Below are positions 5,691-11,491 of a stretch of 11,491 nucleotides of DNA, piece by piece (position 1 is the stretch's first letter; each line of letters begins with the position of its first letter). The translations under genes and the position numbers were made by a program. The stretch spans positions 1 through 11,491 of the forward strand of contig JALHUG010000310.1 of NCBI GenBank assembly GCA_022866185.1, written 5' to 3'. The notes below the pieces were generated by a model. It ran no database searches. It saw only the letters and a program-made list of their open reading frames with translations, and was not told the DNA's origin. This DNA comes from Dehalococcoidia bacterium. GTDB taxonomy: Bacteria > Chloroflexota > Dehalococcoidia > SM23-28-2.

Positions 5691-7493
5691 ATGAAAAGGG
5701 TGATGGCAGGTGCGCTAACGGCAGCGCTGGCAACAGGGCTGGCAGTCCTGGGGTTGTGGGCCATGGGAGGGCAGGAGAGTGCCCGGGCTCAGGGCACCGT
5801 CAACTTCGACATCGACCCCGAGATCAGCGGCAACAGCGCCAACATCCTGGGAACGGTGGAGGACTGCGTGCGGGTGGACGTTCCGAGCCCGGCGTTCGAC
5901 GGGGTGAGCGACTATGTAATCGACATTGTCGTTACCGGCCACACGCAGGCGCCCACCGCCTACGACGCGTCGCTGGTCTACGACTCGTCCAAGGTCCACA
6001 TCGCTGCCCCTGGCACGAACCCCCTGATTAAGCTGCCGGGAGCAACCGATTCGAGCGACGCGCTGCCCGACAGCGACGGTACGTATGTGGCCAATGCGGC
6101 GTACCTCGCTGGGTCGGGGACGGCGGGCAATGGCGCCATAGTGAGGGTCGGCCTAGACATCGGCGGCTCAGGCGTGGTGGCGTTCACCCTGAACGGGCCT
6201 CCGCTCACGGCTTACCAGTCGGGCGCTGGCAGCCACACCATCACGGCCGGTTCGGGCATACTAGCCATCAACCAGGACTGCCCGCTGAAGTGGACTCAGG
6301 TGAACGAGGATGGATTTGGAGACCCGAACAATGTTGGTACTACGCCAATAGAGGTTTTTGAGGGTGACTTATACGCAGGAACCGTAAACTTCGTTACCGG
6401 CGGAGAAATCTGGATGGGCTTCGAGGTCATGGACGGTAGCATGGGTTGGACCCAGGTAAACATCGACGGATTTGGGGACTCGGCCAATGTTGGGGCTTGT
6501 ACAGGGATAATCTTCCAGAACATGCTCTACGTAGGAACTTGGAAATTGGCTGGCGGTGGAGAAAGCTGGAGGACTTCCGATGGCGAAAACTGGACCCAAG
6601 TGAACGCGGATGGATTTGGAGACCCAAATAACCTTTGGGCTTATCCATCAGCAGTCCTGAATGGCTACCTGTACACAGGAACCGAAAATTACGTTACCGG
6701 TGGAGAAGTTTGGAGGTCTTCCGACGGTACAACCTGGACCCAGGTGAACGCGGATGGGTTTGGAGACCCAAATAATGTTTGGGCTCATGGTCTAATCGGT
6801 TTTGAAGGTAACATCTACGCAGTAACTCAAAATGACACTATCGGTGCGCAGGTCTGGAGCTCTCCCGATGGTACAACCTGGACCCAGGTGAACGCGGATG
6901 GATTTGGAGATCCGAATAATGTTGGGATCCATCCAATCTGGGCTTCCAGTGGGAGCCTGTACGCAGGAACCGATAATTACGTTACGGGTACGGAAGTCTG
7001 GAGGTTTCCTGAGGACATAGCCACCTGGATTCAGGTAAACGTGGACGGATTTGGAGACCCAAGTAACTTTGCTCTGGGGGGCAGCGGTAAGACAACGGGA
7101 TGTGGGTGCAACTGCAACAATACCGTAGGAACATGGAATGACGTTACCGGTGGAGAAGTCTGGAAGCTTTCCGGTGACTCAACTTGGACGCAGCTGAACC
7201 TGGATGGATTTGGAGACCCGAACAACTATGTGGTTTTTGTATCAGGGGTGTGTTTTGGTGGCACAATGTACGTAGGAACCGGAAATGACAGCACGGGTGG
7301 CGAAATTTGGAGGCGCTCGCCACCCGTCGGCGGCATAGCGGAACTCCCCGTTGATAGCTCGGACTCACCCGGCCGCGCCAGTGAGGGCGGTGGGGCATCG
7401 CCGCCGTACGCCGCCATCGCTGGACTCGCCGCTGCGGCAGCGGCGGTCGCCCTCGCGGCGGGGGGCTGGTACGCCCGCAGGCGTCTGTCCTGA
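5691..7493 (+). CDS. Exported cohesin-like plus seven-repeat beta-propeller protein with C-terminal anchor tag
   Basis: This is a 600-residue protein. It has a signal peptide (MKRV start, hydrophobic core about 8-26, cleavage near ARAQ 31-34), then a cohesin-like domain (36-193) closely similar to the preceding gene, with cysteines C59 and C197. Seven repeats follow, starting at W201, W253, W301, W349, W397, W446 and W499. Each opens WTQVNxDGFGDPNN and closes GGEVWRSSDGTT. The tail is PPVGGIAELP (544-553), a Ser/Gly-rich linker, a hydrophobic helix at about 573-592 and ARRRLS. Seven repeats of 48-53 residues suggest a seven-bladed propeller; that is inference. The propeller replaces a short linker of the first paralog, as if inserted as a cassette. 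A surface binding or adhesion role is likely, with no enzymatic motif seen. The ATG has a GGGGG site 7 bases upstream. Confidence 0.88.
   Translation: MKRVMAGALTAALATGLAVLGLWAMGGQESARAQGTVNFDIDPEISGNSANILGTVEDCVRVDVPSPAFDGVSDYVIDIVVTGHTQAPTAYDASLVYDSSKVHIAAPGTNPLIKLPGATDSSDALPDSDGTYVANAAYLAGSGTAGNGAIVRVGLDIGGSGVVAFTLNGPPLTAYQSGAGSHTITAGSGILAINQDCPLKWTQVNEDGFGDPNNVGTTPIEVFEGDLYAGTVNFVTGGEIWMGFEVMDGSMGWTQVNIDGFGDSANVGACTGIIFQNMLYVGTWKLAGGGESWRTSDGENWTQVNADGFGDPNNLWAYPSAVLNGYLYTGTENYVTGGEVWRSSDGTTWTQVNADGFGDPNNVWAHGLIGFEGNIYAVTQNDTIGAQVWSSPDGTTWTQVNADGFGDPNNVGIHPIWASSGSLYAGTDNYVTGTEVWRFPEDIATWIQVNVDGFGDPSNFALGGSGKTTGCGCNCNNTVGTWNDVTGGEVWKLSGDSTWTQLNLDGFGDPNNYVVFVSGVCFGGTMYVGTGNDSTGGEIWRRSPPVGGIAELPVDSSDSPGRASEGGGASPPYAAIAGLAAAAAAVALAAGGWYARRRLS
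6291..7316 (+). repeat. Seven tandem coding repeats of about 48-53 codons (propeller blades)
   Basis: Units begin at 6291, 6447, 6591, 6735, 6879, 7026 and 7185. Units 3, 4 and 5 share WTQVNADGFGDPNN exactly and are each 48-49 codons, so they look most recently duplicated. Unit 6 is divergent, with a Gly/Cys-rich stretch. The block is less GC-rich than its flanks: 28 of 60 and 32 of 60 bases in two sampled lines (6661-6780), against 39 of 60 at 5821-5880. Confidence 0.9.
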
Positions 7494-7531
7494 GCTTGCC
7501 GAAGGGAGCTTGCCCTGGGCCTGTCGAAGGG
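7488..7531. repeat. Two tandem interspersed-repeat units covering the stop codon of the propeller gene
   Basis: TCCTGAGCTTGCCGAAGGG at 7488-7506 is followed by CCCTGGGCCTGTCGAAGGG at 7513-7531, which matches the 19-base unit at 16 of 19 positions. The TGA at 7491-7493 that ends the propeller gene is part of the first unit, as in the short paralog. The same family occurs at 1370-1388 on the other strand. Confidence 0.75.
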
Positions 7532-7571
7532 CTGGCTGCTGTAGGGCCGCATATGCTATCCTGACTGCGGT

Positions 7572-8399
7572 ATGAGCCGCCGTAGACAGAAGAAGCGCTC
7601 CCAGAGGGATGAACTGCGTCGACGGAAGGGCGGCCGCCTGCGCAAGGCGGCGGCCGCCCTCGTCGGCGTGGCGCTTCTGTGCACAGCCCTCGCCGCTGGA
7701 CTCGTCCTCAGCGGGCTGGTCGACAGCGACTCCGGGCCCAGGAAGGCGGCCATCGTCGACCAGCTCGACCTCACCCAGCCCAACCCGGACTTCGTCGCCT
7801 CGGCCACCAGCATCCTGGAGCAGGCCGGATACACAGTGGACTATTTTCCGGGCGAGCAGGTGACGGTGGACCTCTACCGCAACTTGCCCACTCACGATTA
7901 CGACCTCATCATCCTACGGGTTCACTCCGGCATATCGGAGGAGACTGACGTGACGACGGGAGAGAAAACGAAGAGGGAGTACGTGGCCTTGTTCAGCGGC
8001 GAGCCCTACCGCCAGGACAAGTATCCCCAGGAGCCGATAGGCCGTCTCGGCAAGGCCGAGTACTACGAAGGCGCCCCGCCGTTGTTCGGAGTAGGGCCGG
8101 ACTTCATCACCTACAGCATGCGCGGCAGCTTCGACAAGACGCTGATCGTGCTGATGGGCTGCGACGGCCTACGCTCTCCCAGAACCGGCCAGGCTTTCCT
8201 GGACAAGGGGGCCAGCGCCTTCGTGGGCTGGAGCGAGTCCGTCTCTGCTAGCCACAGCGATGCCGCCACCCTGCGTCTGCTGGAGAAGCTTCTCGTCAAC
8301 GGGTTGCCCCTGGCAGACGCCGTCGCCCAGACCGCCGCCGAGGTGGGCCGCGACCCGTCGTACGGCGCCGAGCTGCGGGTGCTGCCGGACGGAGGGTAG
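7572..8399 (+). CDS. Membrane-anchored caspase-like (clan CD, CHAT/C25-like) protein
   Basis: This 275-residue protein has a very basic N-terminus (residues 1-25), one membrane helix at about 26-49, and an extracytoplasmic alpha/beta domain. The domain order fits caspase-fold proteins. A strand YDLIILRVHSG ends in His118, a strand LIVLMGCDG ends in Cys197, and AFLDKGASAFVGW (208-220) matches the segment in CHAT domains where the region after the Cys forms a further strand and helix. A C-terminal helix, AATLRLLEKLLVNGLPLADAV, follows. If active it would be a cysteine peptidase, but its specificity is unknown. The family call rests on pattern reading rather than a search. The gene starts 78 bases after the propeller gene with no strong Shine-Dalgarno, and it converges on the trehalose synthase gene. 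Confidence 0.7.
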   Translation: MSRRRQKKRSQRDELRRRKGGRLRKAAAALVGVALLCTALAAGLVLSGLVDSDSGPRKAAIVDQLDLTQPNPDFVASATSILEQAGYTVDYFPGEQVTVDLYRNLPTHDYDLIILRVHSGISEETDVTTGEKTKREYVALFSGEPYRQDKYPQEPIGRLGKAEYYEGAPPLFGVGPDFITYSMRGSFDKTLIVLMGCDGLRSPRTGQAFLDKGASAFVGWSESVSASHSDAATLRLLEKLLVNGLPLADAVAQTAAEVGRDPSYGAELRVLPDGG

Positions 8400-8421
8400 C
8401 CGCTGCCGCCCAAGGTCGCCC

Positions 8422-9666
8422 CTACGTCGAGCTCTGGGCTAGGCTTGCCAGCAGACGCAGCTCATCGGCGAGCAGGCGGGTGATGAGGAACTGGCGCCGC
8501 ACCCTCTCGCGGCCGGCCAGGCCGAGACTCCTCGCCTCCTGGCGATGGCGCAGCACATATAGGGCTCGCTCAGCGCACTCTTCGGTGCTGTCCACCAGGA
8601 AGCCCCCCACCCCATCGCCCATCTGGAGGGGTATGCCCCCGGAGCGATTGGCCACCACCGGCGTCCCCTTCCACATCGTTTCGGAGACCACCAGACCAAA
8701 GCCCTCACGGATGGACTTCTGAATGACCACATCGGAGAAGGCCTGGAAGGCATTTACCTCCACATCGCCCGCACCGATGAGGTTGGTGAGCAGGTGAATG
8801 TCATCGTCACCCCTAACCTCATCCACAAGCACCTTGTATATGTCCCACACCTCGGGGTCATCATGAGCTATCGTGCTTAGCAAGGCCAACTGGAGCCCCG
8901 GCATCTCCTTCCGCACCAGCCGGTAGACGTCAATAACGCCCATGGGGTCTTTCCAGGGGTCGAAGCGTGACACTTGAGTCAGCAGAGGTCGATCGGGGTC
9001 GATGCCCCGCCAGGCGCGGATCTCCTCACCAAGGCCTTTCGGGAGGGCCATGTTCTTGGGGCTGATGGGATCGATGGCTGGCACGATCGTCGCCAGCCGC
9101 TGATGTTCCAGCTTCGGTGGTATGAAGCGGTCCATGGTGAATACTAGCGCGTCGTACTCGAGAAGGAACGGCAATATGAAGTCCAGGACGGCCTCGTTGG
9201 GTTGAGAGGTATCGATGTGGCAGCGCCAGATCCACCTCGCCCCGGCCTGCCCCTTGAAGTGGCGAATGGCCGCCGGCTGGGGATCATGAACGATGACGAA
9301 ATCGTATTCCTCATCCAGAAGCTGAGCGTTGCGGGTGTTGCACATGAGGTACGTTTCGCGGGCAGCCCGCTTTAGCTCGTAGGGTGCACCCTGGAGGGCG
9401 TTGTGGAAGGCCTTGGTGACGTTGAAGAACTGCGGGCCGGCTGAGATGATCCGCCAGTCGCACTGAATGCCCAGGCCGCGGTAGAGGGGCACGATGGACC
9501 TCAGCAGCTCGGAGACGCCGCCACCGTAGGTTGTGGCGTTGATCTGGGCGATGCGGGCGCGCTTTAGGGGGGCCGCCAGCTCTCTTATCTCCTCCACAGC
9601 CTCCGCGCCAATAATGGGCTCGTACTGCTTCAGCGGCCTCGGCCCGACGTCTACGTACTCAAGCAA
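8422..9666 (-). CDS. treT: Trehalose synthase, glycosyl-transferring (TreT-like, GT4)
   Basis: This 414-residue GT-B glycosyltransferase matches TreT, which makes trehalose from NDP-glucose and glucose in the cytoplasm, often reversibly. Landmarks are INATTYGGGVSELL (42-55), FFNVTKAFHNALQG (80-93), VHDPQP (126-131), WRCHID (147-152), SRFDPWKDP (233-241) and QKSIREGFGLVVSE (316-329) with the E-x7-E pair E321/E329. The start is a TTG at 9666 with GGGGGAAGGG 4 bases upstream, and no ATG lies nearby. It has its own promoter and ends 22 bases from the opposing caspase-like gene. Trehalose would serve as a compatible solute or carbon store. A trehalose phosphorylase of the same GT4 clan is the main alternative. 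Confidence 0.92.
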   Translation of the reverse strand: MLEYVDVGPRPLKQYEPIIGAEAVEEIRELAAPLKRARIAQINATTYGGGVSELLRSIVPLYRGLGIQCDWRIISAGPQFFNVTKAFHNALQGAPYELKRAARETYLMCNTRNAQLLDEEYDFVIVHDPQPAAIRHFKGQAGARWIWRCHIDTSQPNEAVLDFILPFLLEYDALVFTMDRFIPPKLEHQRLATIVPAIDPISPKNMALPKGLGEEIRAWRGIDPDRPLLTQVSRFDPWKDPMGVIDVYRLVRKEMPGLQLALLSTIAHDDPEVWDIYKVLVDEVRGDDDIHLLTNLIGAGDVEVNAFQAFSDVVIQKSIREGFGLVVSETMWKGTPVVANRSGGIPLQMGDGVGGFLVDSTEECAERALYVLRHRQEARSLGLAGRERVRRQFLITRLLADELRLLASLAQSST

Positions 9667-9874
9667 TGGTCCCTTCCCCCTATGTCACCGCGTTGCAGGA
9701 CTTGCTCTGCCCCATTATACACGCCCCCATATGTGGACACTCCTCGTCGTCTGAAGAGGCGTCTTGCCACCGGCAGGGGACTGAAGGCCAAGACCATGAT
9801 GTTACACAGCCATCAATACCTGCAAGAATGCGCTGGCAGCCAGCCCAAGTGTGGCGGAAGGTGCTTGAAGGAAC
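9667..9874. other. Intergenic region between the phosphate permease and treT
   Basis: This stretch of about 208 bases has no credible gene. It contains the treT promoter (listed separately). Nearer the permease it holds a 5-bp hairpin GCTGG-CAG-CCAGC (9832-9844) and a CCTAG-TCAG-CTAGG inverted repeat (9874-9887) over the permease stop codon. Either could form part of a transcript end, but no strong T-run follows on the minus strand. Confidence 0.4.
9714..9742 (-). promoter_or_regulatory. Putative treT promoter
   Basis: A perfect TATAAT reads on the minus strand from 9719 to 9714, inside GC-rich sequence, about 48 bases before the TTG start. The -35 region about 16-17 bases further upstream (around 9737-9742) is weak (GAGTGT-like), which may mean dependence on an activator. 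Confidence 0.5.
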
Positions 9875-10879
9875 CTAGTCAGCTAGGTGGAAGAGCGAGG
9901 CGATCAGCCAGCCCAGGCCGAAGCAGATGGGGAAGGTAAGGATCCAGGCGGCGACGATGTTGTAGCCGATGCCCCAGCGCACCGCCGAGAGCCTCTTGCT
10001 GGCGCCCACGCCCATGATAGCCGAGCCGATGGTGTGGGTGGTACTTAGAGGAATGCCGAAGCCGAAGTGGGAGGCAACGCCCAGAGTGCTCGCCGCCGTC
10101 GCCTCGGCGGCGAATCCGTGCACGGGCTCTAGGTGAGTGAGGCGCATGCCCAGGGTGCGGATGATCCGCCAGCCACCCAAGGCCGTGCTTAGAGACATGG
10201 TTGTGGCTGCTAGAAGGATGATCCACAGGGGCACCGCGAACCCCTCAGTGCCCTTGCCCTCGTAGATGGCGATGGCGGCGGCCAGCACGCCTATGGACTT
10301 CTGGCCGTCGGCGGTGCCGTGGGCCCAGGCCATAAAGGCCGCCGACGCTACCTGCAGGGGGCTGAAGATGCGTCTGACAGCCGAAGGGCTCAGCCTATGA
10401 ATAATCAACACGAGCAGGTTCATCGCTACCAAACCACCCCCAAAGCCCACCGCCACTGCTATGACCACCCCTGCCAGAACCTTTACCCAACCGTCCAGAA
10501 GGAGGGCATCGGTGCCTACCACCGCCACGGCAGCGCCAGCCAGGCCGGCTACGAGTCCATGGCTCTCGCTGGTGGGCAAGCCGAGAAAGAAGGCGAAGGT
10601 GCTCCAGATGACGACCGCCCCCGCCCCCGCTGCCAGCACCTCTAGGGGCACCACGTCCAGGTCGATGATCCCTTTGCCTATGGTTGTGGCCACCGCTGTG
10701 CCCGAGAGAGCCCCCACTAGATTGAAGAAGGCGGCCATAGCCACGGCCGCTCCGGGGGCTAACACCCGCGTGGAGACCACAGTAGCGATAGCGTTGGGCG
10801 CGTCCGTCCAGCCGTTCACGGCCTCGAAGCCCAGGACTATGATGAAGGTGATGACGAGAAAAGCGAAGGTGTCGGTCAT
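9875..10879 (-). CDS. pit: PiT-family inorganic phosphate permease
   Basis: This 334-residue integral membrane protein belongs to the PiT (PHO4) family of cation-coupled phosphate transporters. The two inverted family halves are visible. NGWTDAPNAIATVVSTR (22-38) and GLPTSESHGLVAGLAG (100-115) lie in the first. AHGTADGQKSIG (187-198) and PLSTTHTIGSAIMG (277-290) lie in the second. About nine hydrophobic segments are present, and the length fits the short bacterial form. ATG 10879 is preferred over ATG 10903 because GGAGG lies 5 bases before it, while nothing suitable precedes the upstream ATG. The DUF47 partner gene lies upstream on the same strand, 81 bases away, so both probably form one operon for low-affinity phosphate uptake. 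Confidence 0.94.
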   Translation of the reverse strand: MTDTFAFLVITFIIVLGFEAVNGWTDAPNAIATVVSTRVLAPGAAVAMAAFFNLVGALSGTAVATTIGKGIIDLDVVPLEVLAAGAGAVVIWSTFAFFLGLPTSESHGLVAGLAGAAVAVVGTDALLLDGWVKVLAGVVIAVAVGFGGGLVAMNLLVLIIHRLSPSAVRRIFSPLQVASAAFMAWAHGTADGQKSIGVLAAAIAIYEGKGTEGFAVPLWIILLAATTMSLSTALGGWRIIRTLGMRLTHLEPVHGFAAEATAASTLGVASHFGFGIPLSTTHTIGSAIMGVGASKRLSAVRWGIGYNIVAAWILTFPICFGLGWLIASLFHLAD

Positions 10880-10960
10880 CCTCGCCTCCGGAGCGAACGC
10901 CATAAGAAGAGAGGAAGCGACCCGCTTCCCCTTGTATCGGCTCTACAGACGTCGACAGGT

Positions 10961-11491
10961 CTAGGCATGCTTCAGGACGATGCCCTCAAGAACATTGGCA
11001 ACATGCTCGCAGCTATCGGTGGCCAGCTCCAACTGGTCGTAGATCTCCCGCCACTTGATGATCTCCACCGGGCTGGGCTCTTCCTTAAACAGCCTGGCCG
11101 TTGCATCCAGGAAGAGGGTGTCGGCCTCATTCTCCAGGCGATGGATCTCCACGCACTCCTCGAGCACGCTCCTGAGCTGCGACCGCTGCCGCAGCTTGGC
11201 GATAGCCTTCTCCAACTGGACGGTCTGCAGACGGACGAGGTCAGCCACAGCGCAAGCGGCCGCCGTGGGGCGCTTGATGCCGTAGATGCGGATGGCGGTG
11301 GTGGCCCCCTCCATGTAGTCAATCACATCGTCCATGTATTGGGCCAGGCCGGTTATGTCCTCGCGGTCGAGGGGCGTCACGAAGGTCTTGTGAAGCTGCT
11401 CGACGATCTCGTGGATTATCCCATCGCCGACGCGCTCCAGCTCCTTCATGCGGGCCGTCTTCATCTCCACGTTCTCGAAGTGCTCCATCAG
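10961..11491 (-). CDS. DUF47 / PhoU-like Pit accessory protein (partial, 5' end outside window)
   Basis: The helical PhoU-like protein shows ELERVGDGIIHEIVEQL, then FVTPLDREDI, then a mid helix with DVIDYMEGA, then ENEADTLFLDA, and LATDSCEHVANVLEGIV at the end. These acidic ExxxD-type positions form the metal-binding sites known from PhoU-like proteins. Members are usually about 205 residues and are encoded next to a PiT permease, which they are thought to regulate. The reading frame stays open to the window edge (11491) and the normal N-terminal helix is missing, so about 30 residues lie outside. The ATG at 11488 is probably internal. Confidence 0.92.
   Translation of the reverse strand: MMEHFENVEMKTARMKELERVGDGIIHEIVEQLHKTFVTPLDREDITGLAQYMDDVIDYMEGATTAIRIYGIKRPTAAACAVADLVRLQTVQLEKAIAKLRQRSQLRSVLEECVEIHRLENEADTLFLDATARLFKEEPSPVEIIKWREIYDQLELATDSCEHVANVLEGIVLKHA

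Noticed and set aside
7071..7094. P-loop-like ALGGSGKT in the propeller
   Set aside because: It fits the loose Walker A pattern, but it lies in an exported repeat protein with no Walker B or NTPase fold, so it is most likely chance.
6291..7316. CRISPR-like direct repeats
   Set aside because: The units are about 144-160 bases, keep an open reading frame and encode a protein repeat. There are no short uniform repeats with unique spacers.
9731..9960. Strong intrinsic terminator after the phosphate permease
   Set aside because: Only a 5-bp hairpin and a short inverted repeat over the stop codon were found, without a T-run, so no terminator is called.

Overview
The window is a high-GC bacterial fragment with tightly packed genes. 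No rRNA, tRNA, CRISPR array or transposase was seen. The gene content is a THEP1-type NTPase, a TreT-type trehalose synthase, a PiT/DUF47 pair and exported proteins with an unusual C-terminal tag. Together with short interspersed repeats of the CCCTGAGCTTGCCGAAGGG type, this suggests an uncultured or thermophile-related Chloroflexota (Dehalococcoidia-like). That assignment is inference; no marker gene is present.

Layout, plus strand. Positions 61-1311 hold a promoter and a structured leader, then a macro-domain protein and a THEP1-family NTPase in tandem. Positions 1312-1545 are intergenic with an imperfect inverted repeat. Positions 1546-2865 encode a membrane-anchored GAF-GGDEF diguanylate cyclase. 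Positions 2945-4646 are a compact run of a TetR-type regulator, an alpha/beta hydrolase (probable TTG start) and a DUF167 protein. Positions 4682-7493 hold two tandem paralogous exported proteins. Each has a signal peptide, a cohesin-like beta domain and the same C-terminal tail (PPVGGIAELP, hydrophobic helix, ARRRL). The second has an extra block of seven ~50-residue repeats, predicted to form a seven-bladed beta-propeller, placed exactly between the cohesin-like domain and the tail. Positions 7572-8399 encode a membrane-anchored protein with a caspase-like (clan CD) His/Cys signature.

Layout, minus strand. Positions 8422-9666 encode a TreT-like trehalose synthase (TTG start, clear -10 box). 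Positions 9875-10879 encode a PiT phosphate permease. A DUF47/PhoU-like partner gene lies upstream of it and runs off the right edge of the window.

The most interesting part is 4650-8400. Two surface proteins carry a shared putative sorting signal, one has gained a propeller cassette, and a caspase-fold membrane protein sits next door. The tail looks like a tripartite sorting signal of the LPXTG / PEP-CTERM kind but with a different motif. The neighbouring protease-like gene is a speculative candidate processing enzyme. The stop codons of both paralogs lie inside copies of the interspersed repeat.
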